Source of the DNA: Arthrobacter nitrophenolicus
GTDB taxonomy: Bacteria > Actinomycetota > Actinomycetes > Actinomycetales > Micrococcaceae
Direction of reading: 5' to 3'
Assembly: GCF_000332815.1 (NCBI RefSeq)
Contig: NZ_AOFD01000021.1
Span: forward strand, 1 to 64,000
Length of the DNA: 64,000 nucleotides
Shown here: in pieces, positions 1 through 7,951 of the stretch
Layout: every line of letters begins with the position of its first letter
Position numbering within the stretch: the first letter of the stretch is position 1
Made by a program: the position numbers and the translations under genes
The notes under the pieces: model-generated
Database searches by the model: none
What the model was told of the DNA's origin: nothing
The model's input: only the letters and a program-made list of their open reading frames with translations

Positions 1-578
1 GCCGGGACGGGCACAAGGTTCGCGGCGGGGCAGCCGCGGGCCGGGTTCGGTGCGTCGGGGTCCAGGAAGTGGTCCGCGAGGGCTACGGCGGCGGGGTGGT
101 CCAGGGCCTCGGTTTCGTCGGCGATGATCCTGGCGCCCTGCCAGGACAAGGACCCGGTGGACAGGGCCCCGTACACGGATGGGAGGGAACAGACTTGCCG
201 GGCCTGGGTGATGAACGCCCCTGCTGCTCCGGAGCTGATGGTCAGGACCCCGGCGATTTCTTCCACTGTTGATATTTCCGCATACGTGCGGTCCTGGGTG
301 GAGGCGTCGGGCGGGGTCATGGCCTGCTGCAGGTCAAGGGACTGGGCAGCGTCCCTGGCCTTGAGTGCGGTGGTCTGTGCCTCAAGCTTGGATTCCAGGC
401 CAAGCCGTTCCAACCGAAGCTCATACAGTCGGCCGAGAACATTAACCCCGGATCCGTCCGCATCTCCATTGGCATGCACGGTCTTCAAGGCTGCTTCTTC
501 AAGGAACAGCGCGTTGATGGCAGCTGTGGTGGCAAAAACGCCCTCCATCGGTGCCGCTACTACTGCGCTGTTTCCCAT
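1..578 (-). CDS. DUF222 / HNH endonuclease family protein, N-terminal part (runs off window)
   Basis: The reading frame begins at the ATG complementary to 576-578 and stays open to the window edge, so only about 192 N-terminal residues are present. The sequence matches the DUF222 domain of the 13E12-type proteins that are multi-copy in Arthrobacter and relatives: a leucine-rich helix (GRLYELRLERLGLESK), an AEISTVEEIAGVLTIS segment, then GSLSWQGARIIADET, ending near the conserved GCPAANL. In full-length members a C-terminal HNH nuclease domain follows; it would lie outside the window. The family is common but its role is unproven (a nuclease of mobile or repeat origin is usually assumed). It is divergent from the PfpI gene at 808. 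Family assignment is firm; function is not. Confidence 0.8.
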   Translation of the reverse strand, partial: MGNSAVVAAPMEGVFATTAAINALFLEEAALKTVHANGDADGSGVNVLGRLYELRLERLGLESKLEAQTTALKARDAAQSLDLQQAMTPPDASTQDRTYAEISTVEEIAGVLTISSGAAGAFITQARQVCSLPSVYGALSTGSLSWQGARIIADETEALDHPAAVALADHFLDPDAPNPARGCPAANLVPVP

Positions 579-696
579 ACCTAAATCATCGTGGGAGGGT
601 ACGACATTCTTTCGGCGCCCGGCACAGGATCGAGGCCAAGCCACGCCAGCCCGCCGCCGTCGTCATTCCCCAATCCCAGCCGAGGGGATAGTCAGC

Positions 697-725
697 TTGC
701 TTATTACTTTCGCACTTCCTAGGCT
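697..725 (+). promoter_or_regulatory. candidate promoter of the PfpI-type gene
   Basis: TTGCTT at 697-702 and TAGGCT at 720-725 are separated by 17 bases, a sigma-70-type arrangement in an otherwise GC-rich 229-base divergent gap. It lies about 80 bases before the ATG at 808, which has a strong ribosome site (GAGGAGG, about 796-802). Inferred from sequence only. Confidence 0.3.
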
Positions 726-807
726 GGTAACTGTCAGGCAATCAACTCTCGCTGCGGAACCTGGCGCGCCAAAAGCGGGCCCGGGCCGCCTCAGATGAGG
801 AGGAACA

Positions 808-1374
808 ATGTCAGAACACAACATCGCAGGCAAGAAGGTTGCATTCCTGCTGACGGACGGCGTGGAGCAGGTTGAACTTACCAGCCCCTGGCAGGCCGTG
901 AAGGACGCCGGCGGACTGCCCACGCTCGTGGCCCTCAAGAGCGGCAAGCTGCAGGGCTTCAAGGGCACGGAAAAGGGCGACACCTTTGACGTCGACCTCA
1001 CTGTTGCCGAGGCCAACGCATCAGACTTCGACGCACTGGTCCTGCCGGGCGGCGTTGTCAATGCGGACCACCTCCGCGTGGACAAGGATGCGCAGAGCTT
1101 CACCCGCAGCTTCTTTGAGCAGCACAAGCCGGTCGCCTCGATCTGCCACGGGCCGTGGATGCTCATCGACGCCGGCGTGGTGCGCGGGCGGAACGTCACG
1201 TCCTACCACACGCTGGAAACAGACCTGAAGAACGCCGGGGCAAACTGGACGGACCAGGAAGTGGTGGTTGACCAGGGCCTGGTGACGAGCCGCAACCCTG
1301 ACGACCTTCCGGCATTCAACAGCAAGCTGGTGGAGGAAATCTCCGAAGGCCAGCACGCAGGCCAGACGGCCTGA
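808..1374 (+). CDS. DJ-1/PfpI family protein (type 1 glutamine amidotransferase-like)
   Basis: A 188-residue protein of normal length for bacterial PfpI-like proteins (YhbO/PfpI type). It starts with a Rossmann-like strand (KKVAFLLTDGVEQVEL), carries the family glutamate near residue 17, and has the nucleophile elbow SICHGPW with the cysteine near residue 118 followed by the conserved histidine. The C-terminal GLVTSRNPDDLPAFNSKLVEEI is the typical final segment. Members are reported as stress-response deglycases, chaperones or weak proteases; which applies here cannot be told from sequence. The start follows a near-perfect Shine-Dalgarno sequence. It is followed by the drug exporter at 1501, which could be a separate unit because a long inverted repeat lies between them. 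Confidence 0.9.
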   Translation: MSEHNIAGKKVAFLLTDGVEQVELTSPWQAVKDAGGLPTLVALKSGKLQGFKGTEKGDTFDVDLTVAEANASDFDALVLPGGVVNADHLRVDKDAQSFTRSFFEQHKPVASICHGPWMLIDAGVVRGRNVTSYHTLETDLKNAGANWTDQEVVVDQGLVTSRNPDDLPAFNSKLVEEISEGQHAGQTA

Positions 1375-1381
1375 CACCTTC

Positions 1382-1497
1382 TGTTCCCTCAGGGTTTGAA
1401 AAAAGATCCGGTGCGGAGGAATTACTCCAGCCGGTAGAGTGTTGGCATCTGCAGCGACCATGTTCGCGCACCACACTCATCACTCCCTGAGGGAACA
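1382..1497 (+). promoter_or_regulatory. 13-bp inverted repeat whose right arm overlaps the exporter ribosome site
   Basis: TGTTCCCTCAGGG at 1382-1394 and its exact complement CCCTGAGGGAACA at 1485-1497 flank the leader of the exporter at 1501. The right arm contains the only plausible Shine-Dalgarno sequence (GAGGGA, 1489-1494). In RNA the arms could pair and hide it; in DNA they could be two operator half-sites or a terminator-like structure for the upstream gene. Confidence 0.5.
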
Positions 1498-1500
1498 CTC

Positions 1501-2979
1501 ATGTCTACCGAAGTCTCGCCGAACGCCAGCGGCCAATCCGTCCAAGCAGAAGGAACACAGCCCGCCGCGCCGGAGAAGATGTCCCGGGAGTCCGTGACCA
1601 TCATCAGCACGCTGCTGGTGGCCACGTTCGTGGTCATCCTCAACGAGACCATCATGAACGTCGCACTCCAGCGGCTCATGGTGGACCTGCAGGTGGACGC
1701 CCCCACCGTCCAGTGGCTCTCCACCGGGTTCATGCTGACCATGGCAGTGGTCATTCCCACCACCGGCTTCATCCTCCAGAGCCTGTCCACCCGCAAGGTC
1801 TTCATGCTGGCCATGGGGCTCTTCGCCGGCGGCACCGCCCTGGCGGCCGTAGCTCCCGGATTCGAGATCCTTCTGCTCGCCCGCATCATCCAGGCCGGCG
1901 GCACGGCGATCATGCTGCCGCTGCTGATGACCACCATCCTCACGCTGGTGCCGATGGCAAAGCGCGGCGCCGTGATGGGCAACGTCAGCATCGCCATCTC
2001 GGTGGCGCCCGCCATGGGGCCCACTGTTTCAGGCCTGATCCTGGAGCACTTCACCTGGCGCTTTATGTTCGTGTTCGTCCTGCCGGTGGCCCTGGCCGCC
2101 CTGGCAATCGGCGCCAAATACCTCACCAACGTGGGTGAAGCCGAAAAGACCAAGCTGGACTTCCTCTCCGTCCTCCTGACGGTTCCCGCGTTCGGCGGAC
2201 TGGTCTACGGCCTGAGCCAGATTGGCGGCGGCCACGGCGGTCAGGCCGGTCCGGGTGCCGGCGCCATCACGGCCCTCGTGATCGGTGTTGCCAGCCTGGC
2301 AGTCTTCGTCCTCCGGCAGCTACGGCTGCAGAAGGCAGAGGCGCCGCTGCTTGACCTCCGCGCGTTCAACTTCCGGATGTTTACCGTCTCCGTGCTGCTG
2401 ATGGTGGTGGCCATGATGGCGCTGTTCGGCGGCGTGATCCTGCTGCCGCTCTACCTGCAGGAAGTCCGCGGCCTGGGATCCCTTGAAACGGGCCTGGCGC
2501 TGCTCCCGGGCGGCCTCGCCATGGGCCTGCTGGGCCCGGTCATCGGCCGGCTCTTCGACAAGGTGGGCCCGCTGCCGCTCACGGTCACCGGTTCCATCCT
2601 GATGGTCGTTACCCTCTGGCAGTTTTCAATGCTCGACGCCGGCACGGCAGTCTGGTGGATCGTCACCTTGCACGTGGGGCTGAGTTTCGGGCTGGCGTTG
2701 CTGTTCACTCCCGCGTTCACCACCGGCCTGAACCCGCTCCCGCCGCACCTGTACTCCCACGGGTCGGCGATCATGAGCACCACCCAGCAGGTGGCCGGCG
2801 CCGCCGGAACCGCCCTGCTGGTGTCCATCTTCGCGGTGGTGTCCGCGACGTCGGGCCTCGTCGCCGGGATGAGCGCCGCCTTCCTGACGGCAACCGTCAT
2901 AGCCTTTGCCGCCGTCGTGCTTTCAGCGATGATGCGCAAGACGGAAGGCGCCACCGCAGGCCACGGCGCCGGGCACTGA
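1501..2979 (+). CDS. MFS drug-resistance transporter, DHA2 (EmrB/QacA) family, 14 TM
   Basis: A 492-residue membrane protein predicted to export drugs or toxic metabolites by proton antiport. After a 35-residue cytoplasmic N-terminus, TM1 carries the DHA2 signature LNETIMNVAL (near residues 45-54), followed by the loop QWLSTGFMLTMAVVIPTTG. About 14 hydrophobic segments can be counted, the usual number for DHA2. The ATG at 1501 is supported by GAGGGA 6-7 bases upstream. No TetR or MarR gene is directly adjacent; the inverted repeat in the leader is the only regulatory signal seen. It converges on the alpha/beta hydrolase across an 18-bp palindrome. The substrate cannot be predicted. Confidence 0.9.
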   Translation: MSTEVSPNASGQSVQAEGTQPAAPEKMSRESVTIISTLLVATFVVILNETIMNVALQRLMVDLQVDAPTVQWLSTGFMLTMAVVIPTTGFILQSLSTRKVFMLAMGLFAGGTALAAVAPGFEILLLARIIQAGGTAIMLPLLMTTILTLVPMAKRGAVMGNVSIAISVAPAMGPTVSGLILEHFTWRFMFVFVLPVALAALAIGAKYLTNVGEAEKTKLDFLSVLLTVPAFGGLVYGLSQIGGGHGGQAGPGAGAITALVIGVASLAVFVLRQLRLQKAEAPLLDLRAFNFRMFTVSVLLMVVAMMALFGGVILLPLYLQEVRGLGSLETGLALLPGGLAMGLLGPVIGRLFDKVGPLPLTVTGSILMVVTLWQFSMLDAGTAVWWIVTLHVGLSFGLALLFTPAFTTGLNPLPPHLYSHGSAIMSTTQQVAGAAGTALLVSIFAVVSATSGLVAGMSAAFLTATVIAFAAVVLSAMMRKTEGATAGHGAGH

Positions 2980-2986
2980 TTCATTG

Positions 2987-3048
2987 GTGGTTGAGCCTGT
3001 CGAGATCCCAGGAGGTTTCGACAGGCGGTTTCGACAGGCTCAACCACC
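2987..3048. terminator. 18-bp perfect inverted repeat between convergent genes
   Basis: GGTGGTTGAGCCTGTCGA at 2987-3004 and its exact complement at 3031-3048, spacer 26, with an extra partial copy (TTTCGACAGGC) in the loop. It fills the gap between the exporter stop (2979) and the hydrolase stop (3051). It probably folds as a bidirectional terminator; there is no long T tract. The sequence looks like a dispersed intergenic repeat of Arthrobacter-type genomes, from memory rather than from a search. Confidence 0.65.
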
Positions 3049-3050
3049 GG

Positions 3051-3887
3051 TCAGCCGGCGTAGAACTCCGCCAGTTCCTTGATGAGGACGTCCGGCGCTT
3101 TGATGGCGCCGTCGTGGCCGAACCCGGGAAGGATGGTGTAGCTGGACCCGGAGAGGACGTCGTGGATCTGGCCGCACGCCACCCCGAAGTAGGCCGGGCT
3201 CTTCTCGCCCACCACGATCAGGGTTTCCAGCGGAAGCGCGAGGAACGGCTCGGCCGGCATGTCCGCCGCGATGATCGCCTTGATTTCCCGGACGCCGGTG
3301 CGCATCAGTTCGCGCTGCTGCTTGCCCTCGGACGTGCCGGCGGTCAGCTTGTTGGCGAGGGTCAGCATGGACAGCGGCATCCGGGACGAGAACGGTCCGC
3401 CTTCTTCGAGCCCGCGCTGGATCACGGCGAGGGCCCGGTCGTCATCACCGGCGGCAGCCGCGGACTCGTATTCGGCGATCCACTCCGCCTTGACGGAGTG
3501 GTTGACGGAGACGGCGGGGTCGTACACGGCGAGCCGCTCCACCGGCAAGGTCCGTGCCGCGTGCAGGGCCACGGCGCCGCCGAAGCTGTGGCCAAAGACA
3601 TCCGTGCTGGACGTGTGTTTCATGACGGTGTCCAGGTCGCGGATGTCCACATCCAGCGTGTAGTCCTCCGGCTGCGGCGACGACGATCCCCGGCCGCGGC
3701 GGTTGAACGTGTGCACCGGGCGGCCCAGGGCTGCGCTGAGCTTCTGGGCGAACTTGGTGTAGTCGGCTGCGGTCACCATGGAGGGCGGGATGACCACCAC
3801 GCCCGAACCGGCGGAAGCCAGTTCGGCGCCGGTGGAGAAGAGCTCCAGAGTGCCGCCGTCGGGGGTCCTGATGTTCTCGCGCGTCAT
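3051..3887 (-). CDS. alpha/beta hydrolase
   Basis: A 278-residue single-domain alpha/beta hydrolase. It shows FNRRGRGSSSP after strand beta-4, the nucleophile elbow GHSFGG (serine near residue 120), a conserved YDPAVSV segment, and a C-terminal GFGHDG that supplies the catalytic histidine. The acid residue probably follows LIVVGEKSP. The substrate is not predictable. A second hydrolase of the same subgroup lies at 13566-14429 and shares the layout NRRGRG/DRRGRGRS, GHS(F/L)GG and YD(P/A)AV, so the two look like distant paralogues. The downstream TetR gene on the same strand is 55 bases before this start; a joint transcript is possible. Confidence 0.85.
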   Translation of the reverse strand: MTRENIRTPDGGTLELFSTGAELASAGSGVVVIPPSMVTAADYTKFAQKLSAALGRPVHTFNRRGRGSSSPQPEDYTLDVDIRDLDTVMKHTSSTDVFGHSFGGAVALHAARTLPVERLAVYDPAVSVNHSVKAEWIAEYESAAAAGDDDRALAVIQRGLEEGGPFSSRMPLSMLTLANKLTAGTSEGKQQRELMRTGVREIKAIIAADMPAEPFLALPLETLIVVGEKSPAYFGVACGQIHDVLSGSSYTILPGFGHDGAIKAPDVLIKELAEFYAG

Positions 3888-3942
3888 GGTCCGAGCCTAG
3901 CCGAGCAAGCTGGGCGTCAGCATCACGGACACCGGGCGGAAA

Positions 3943-4608
3943 TCAGGAGAACCGGGCGATGAGGGCTGCGCTTTCGGCCCGGATGGCCGGCAGTTCCGGG
4001 CCCCGTCCGCAGAGGACAAGGCCCGCATCCGCGGCCTGCAGCGGGGAATCACCCGTAACCAGGCCGTCCGCGCGGAGGCTGATCAGCGACTCAACCAGCC
4101 GGAAGGTGACATCCCCGCCGCCGGCTTCCTGCATGCCGGTTTCGCCCGCAGCGGAGCCGCCCAGCTGCCGGTACAGTCCGCGCAGCTCCTGCCGGTCGGC
4201 AAGGAACCGGGCAAAGCGCTCATTCCGGACCTCGGGCAGGTGGTACAGGATCCCCAGGTTCCAGCGGGCGCTGCAAAGCTGGGTGCCGTCATAGAGTGCG
4301 ACGGCGTGAAGCCGGCTTCCAGGGGCCGCCTCGCCTTCCGCGCCGGCAGCCACGGCCCGGGCGAACGCCAGCCCGCCGGACACGGTGCCGTCCAGCAGGT
4401 CCTCGAGGATGTCGTCCTTGGTTTTGAAGTGGTGGTACAGCGATGACTGCCGGATGCCCACGGCGTCCGCAATGGACCGGGTGGAGGTGCTGGCGTAGCC
4501 CTGCGTGGTGAAGAGCTCGGCTGCGGCGTCCAGGATTTCATCCCTGGCTGTGGCTCCCGGACGGGAGGGCTGTTGGTGGCGGGGGCGTCCCGGGCCGGCT
4601 GAAGTCAC
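3943..4608 (-). CDS. TetR family transcriptional regulator
   Basis: 221 residues with an N-terminal TetR helix-turn-helix (residues about 22-66): ARDEILDAAAELFTTQGY, then STSTRSIADAVGIRQSSLYHHFKTK. The C-terminal ligand domain is divergent. The gene is transcribed away from the urea/guanidine operon, whose permease starts at 4836, with a 227-base shared gap. That arrangement makes it the likely local regulator of that operon, probably a repressor relieved by a pathway ligand; this is inference from position. It could also regulate the hydrolase at 3051 on its own strand. The HTH assignment is secure. Confidence 0.88.
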   Translation of the reverse strand: MTSAGPGRPRHQQPSRPGATARDEILDAAAELFTTQGYASTSTRSIADAVGIRQSSLYHHFKTKDDILEDLLDGTVSGGLAFARAVAAGAEGEAAPGSRLHAVALYDGTQLCSARWNLGILYHLPEVRNERFARFLADRQELRGLYRQLGGSAAGETGMQEAGGGDVTFRLVESLISLRADGLVTGDSPLQAADAGLVLCGRGPELPAIRAESAALIARFS

Positions 4609-4835
4609 CGCATCATTCTTGCATTACCGCCGGGGCCGGTTTGGCCCGGACAGGATGGTGAGGGGCCGGAAATACAACGGAAACAAGATGTCTATCCGCC
4701 TTTTACAGAAGTGAAACTGTTTGGGGACATGGCGCTGGAAAACTATCAAGTGACCGGTAATCAGCAGCCATCGGCCGAGTGCTGCGCTGCCGGGAGGCTT
4801 TATTCCCCCCCGCCGTTCCAGCCCCGGAGATTCTG
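4609..4835. promoter_or_regulatory. divergent control region of tetR and the urea/guanidine operon
   Basis: A 227-base divergent gap that must hold promoters for both directions. The centre (about 4670-4760) is distinctly AT-richer than the surroundings. Because DUF1989-containing operons are sometimes under guanidine riboswitches, I looked for ykkC-type conserved strings (such as CTGGTCCGAGAG) and did not find them. No clear perfect palindrome for TetR was identified either. Confidence 0.4.
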
Positions 4836-6338
4836 ATGACATCAACTGTTCTCCCCACCGTCCACCAGGACGATGCGGACCTGACGTCCCTTGGCTACCA
4901 GCCCACCCTCCACCGGAAACTCGGCCGCTACGCTTCCTTCGCCGCCGGCTTTTCGTTCGTCTCCATCCTCACCACCATCTTCCAGCTGTTCGCGTTCGGC
5001 TACTCCTTCGCCGGACCGGCGTTCTTCTGGACCTGGCCGGTGGTGCTGGTCGGGCAGCTCCTGGTTGCCCTGAACTTCGCCGAACTCGCCGCCCGCTACC
5101 CGCTGTCCGGCGCCGTGTACCAGTGGGCCCGGCGCGTGGGGGGAGAGGGCGTGGGCTGGTTCGCCGGCTGGTTCATGGCCATCGCGCAGGTGGTCACCGC
5201 CGCGGCAGCCGCCATCGCCCTGCAGGTGGTGCTGCCCCAGCTGTGGGACGGATTCCAGGTGGTGGGCGGGGACCCGGCGCTGAACACCGTCACCGGCGCC
5301 GCCAATGCGGTGATCCTCGGGGCGGTGCTCCTGGTGGCCACCACTGTCATCAACTCGCTGGGCGTAAAGCTCATGGCCCACGTGAACTCGGTGGGCGTCA
5401 CCTGCGAGATCGTGGGCGTCATTGCCGTGATCCTTGCATTGATCACCGCCGCGCAGCGGGGTCCGGACGTAGTGGCGGACACCACCGTCCTGCAGACCTC
5501 CGAGCTGGGGGCGGTGGGCGCCTTCCTGGTCTCGGGGCTGATGGCCGCCTACGTGATGGTGGGCTTCAACTCCGCCGGTGAGCTGTCCGAAGAGACTAAG
5601 GACCCCCGCCGCACCGCACCCCGCACCATCCTCTCCGCCCTCCTCATTTCGGGCATCGGCGGCGCACTCATGATCATCACCGCCCTGATGGCCGCACCCA
5701 GCCTCGACGACGGCCGCCTCGCCACCGAAGGCCTGCCCTACGTCCTCACCGCGGTGCTGGGCACCTTCTGGGGCAAGGTGCTGCTGGTGGACGTCGCCAT
5801 CGCCATCTTCGTCTGCACCCTCGCCATCCAGACCGCCGGCTCCCGGCTGGTGTTCTCCATGGCCCGGGACGGCAAGCTCCCCGCCTCCGCGCTGCTGTCC
5901 TCCGTCCACCCGACCCGCGGGACCCCCATGTGGCCCTCGATCGTAATCGGCGCCCTGGCAGTGGGCGTGCTGGCCATCAACGTGGGCAACGCCGCCCTGT
6001 TCACCACCCTGTGCAGCGTCTGCATCGTCATGGTCTACCTCGCCTACCTCCTGGTCACCGTGCCGCAACTGGCCAACCGCATCCGCGGCGACTGGAACCG
6101 CGTGGGCCAGACGATGCCGGAAGGCCTCTTCTCCCTGGGCCGCTGGGGGCTGCCGGTCAACATCCTCGCCGTGCTCTACGGAGCCGTGATGGTGGTCAAC
6201 CTCGCCTGGCCACGGCCCGAGGTCTACGACCCCAGCGGCGAGAACGGCATCCTCCTCTACTCGGCGCCCCTGATGGTGACGGCAGTCCTGCTGGTGGGCC
6301 TCTGGGTCCGCCGCCGGAACCTGGCTGCCAGCGCCTGA
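4836..6338 (+). CDS. APC-superfamily permease of the urea carboxylase system
   Basis: A 500-residue, roughly 12-TM amino acid-polyamine-organocation permease. Family features are the N-terminal LGYQPTLHRKLGRYASFAAG, the TM1-2 region ending AELAARYPLSGAVYQWA, GFNSAGELSEETKDPRRTAP in the middle, and SRLVFSMARDGKLP. Permeases of this subgroup (urea carboxylase-related amino acid permease) sit next to urea carboxylase genes, as here. It is therefore predicted to import the nitrogen substrate, urea or guanidine, or an amide or amine precursor. An upstream in-frame start at 4779 exists, but the ATG at 4836 preceded by CCGGAGA fits better and matches the usual N-terminus. It is the first gene of the operon; the next start is 46 bases downstream. 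Confidence 0.88.
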   Translation: MTSTVLPTVHQDDADLTSLGYQPTLHRKLGRYASFAAGFSFVSILTTIFQLFAFGYSFAGPAFFWTWPVVLVGQLLVALNFAELAARYPLSGAVYQWARRVGGEGVGWFAGWFMAIAQVVTAAAAAIALQVVLPQLWDGFQVVGGDPALNTVTGAANAVILGAVLLVATTVINSLGVKLMAHVNSVGVTCEIVGVIAVILALITAAQRGPDVVADTTVLQTSELGAVGAFLVSGLMAAYVMVGFNSAGELSEETKDPRRTAPRTILSALLISGIGGALMIITALMAAPSLDDGRLATEGLPYVLTAVLGTFWGKVLLVDVAIAIFVCTLAIQTAGSRLVFSMARDGKLPASALLSSVHPTRGTPMWPSIVIGALAVGVLAINVGNAALFTTLCSVCIVMVYLAYLLVTVPQLANRIRGDWNRVGQTMPEGLFSLGRWGLPVNILAVLYGAVMVVNLAWPRPEVYDPSGENGILLYSAPLMVTAVLLVGLWVRRRNLAASA

Positions 6339-6384
6339 CCCGCACCGGACCAATTCTTCGCCTTCGAAACAACACAGGACTGAC

Positions 6385-7259
6385 ATGACCCAGACGATCG
6401 AAACACCAGCCACAGGTACGGCCACCACCGCCGGTGCCCGCGCCCACGCCAGGGAGCAGCACGGCAGGACCGCGGAGACCATGCGCTTCGTGCCGGCCAC
6501 TTCCGCCCCCGCCCGCCTGACAGACGGACTGCCCGACGGCGTCCGCCCCACCTGGGCCGAGTCCCTCGCCTTCGGCCGGTACACCACCATGACACTCGCC
6601 CGCGGCACGAGGATCCGGCTCGCCGACACCGCCGGTGACGCCTGCGTGCACACCCTGCTGTACCGCGCCGGTGCCCTGCACGAGCGGCTCAACGTGGCGG
6701 ACACCGTCAAGGTCCCGTGGCAGGCCTACCCCGGCGCGGGCCACCCCTTGCTGTCGGACGCAGGCCGGCTGATGGCCACCATCGTCGCCGATACGTCCAA
6801 CCGCCACGACTCCCTCACCGGTGCCACCACCCTGGCCGGGAACACGGCGAAGTACGGCGCCGGAACGGCGCACAGCACCTCCCGGCCGCCCGCGAACTGC
6901 TCACCCTCGGTGCACTGAAGTGCGGGCTGGGTCCCAGGGACGTGGCGCCGTCGCTGTCCTTCTTCCAAGGCATCAACGTCGACCCCGCCGGCACCATCAC
7001 CTTCACCGGAAGCGCCGGCCCGGGAGCCGTCGTCGAACTCCTGCTCCAGATGGACGCCGTGCTGGTGCTGGCCAACACCGCCCACCCGCTGGACCCGCGC
7101 CCGGAATTCACCGGAACCGCCGTGGACATCACCGCCTGGCATGCACCGAAGGACCTGGCCGCACTCGAAACCGGCAGCCTGGCCGGACCACTGGCCCCCG
7201 AGCACCTGCAGGCGCTCCGCAATACCGAACACGACCTGACCGCGAGGAACGCCCGATGA
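6385..7259 (+). CDS. DUF1989 protein UAAP1 (probable carboxyguanidine deiminase subunit), frameshifted
   Basis: Urea amidolyase-associated protein 1. Read in one frame to about 6880 and then in the -1 frame it gives about 291 residues, the family length. The first frame carries YTTMTLARGTRIRLAD and a cysteine-containing GDACVHTLLY; the second carries ARELLTLGALKCGLGPRD followed by SLSFFQGINV. The break lies in TCCC at 6880-6883: one extra C restores ARELLTLG in phase. UAAP1/UAAP2 pairs are now recognised as the two subunits of carboxyguanidine deiminase (CgdAB), which converts carboxyguanidine to allophanate. The stop overlaps the UAAP2 start (ATGA at 7256), supporting one translated operon. 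The break is probably a sequence error; if real, the gene is a pseudogene. Confidence 0.85.
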
Positions 7260-7951
7260 ACACCGCCACTTTCACCAAATCCCCTGCGGACACCAAGTCC
7301 GTCCCGGCAGCGGGCGAAACCGCCCTGGCGGCAGGCCAGGTGATCCTGGACGAATTCGTGGAGGCCCGCGGCCCCTGGTCCGCCGTGGTGGCAGCCGGCG
7401 ACGTGCTGACCATCGTGGACCTGGAAGGAAACCAGGCCGTGGACTGCCTCCTCTATTCGGCCGCCGATACCTCCGTCCGCTATTCCGCGGCTGCCACCAT
7501 CGCCGCGCAGCAGTCGATCGTCCTCACCACCGGTTCCGTGCTCCGGGTGGACACCGGCGCCCCGCTGATGACCGTGGTGGCGGACGAGGTGGGCGTGCAT
7601 GACACCATCGGCGGCGCCTGCTCCCAGGAGTCCAACACCCTCCGCTACGGCCAACACACCCGCGAACAGCACGCCTGCGTGGAGAACTTCCTGATCGAAG
7701 GCTCCCGCTGGGGCCTGGGCAAGCGGGACCTGGTGTCCAACATCAACTGGTTCATGAACGTCCCCGTGGACCCGGACGGTGCGCTGGGCATCGTTGACGG
7801 CCTCTCTGCCCCCGGCAAACGGGTGGCCCTGCGCGCCGAGGCGGACACCCTGGTCCTCGTCTCCAACTGCCCGCAGATCAACAACCCCTGCAACGGCTTC
7901 AACCCCACCCCAGTCCGCATGATCGTCACCCGGCCGGAGGCAGCGCTGTGA
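7256..7951 (+). CDS. DUF1989 protein UAAP2 (probable carboxyguanidine deiminase subunit)
   Basis: 231 residues, intact, the second DUF1989 protein of the operon. Conserved features are VDLEGNQAVDCLLYSA, SNTLRYGQHTREQHACVENF, KRDLVSNINWFMNVPVDP, and C-terminal NNPCNGFNPTPVRMIV. The cysteines and histidines in these blocks are the likely metal or catalytic ligands of the family. With UAAP1 it should form the heteromeric deiminase acting between the biotin carboxylase and allophanate hydrolase. The ATG overlaps the UAAP1 stop by ATGA and its own stop overlaps the next start by GTGA (7948), so the four downstream proteins are translationally coupled. If the carboxylase used only urea, this protein would have no obvious step to catalyse. 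Confidence 0.9.
   Translation: MNTATFTKSPADTKSVPAAGETALAAGQVILDEFVEARGPWSAVVAAGDVLTIVDLEGNQAVDCLLYSAADTSVRYSAAATIAAQQSIVLTTGSVLRVDTGAPLMTVVADEVGVHDTIGGACSQESNTLRYGQHTREQHACVENFLIEGSRWGLGKRDLVSNINWFMNVPVDPDGALGIVDGLSAPGKRVALRAEADTLVLVSNCPQINNPCNGFNPTPVRMIVTRPEAAL

Noticed and set aside
4609..4835. Guanidine riboswitch upstream of the permease
   Set aside because: No ykkC conserved core and no paired ACGR hairpins of the mini-ykkC type were found; the divergent TetR gene explains control.
4842..6710. 622-residue minus-strand open frame across the permease
   Set aside because: Antisense to a clear APC permease, with low-complexity HGGQ-type sequence and no ribosome site.
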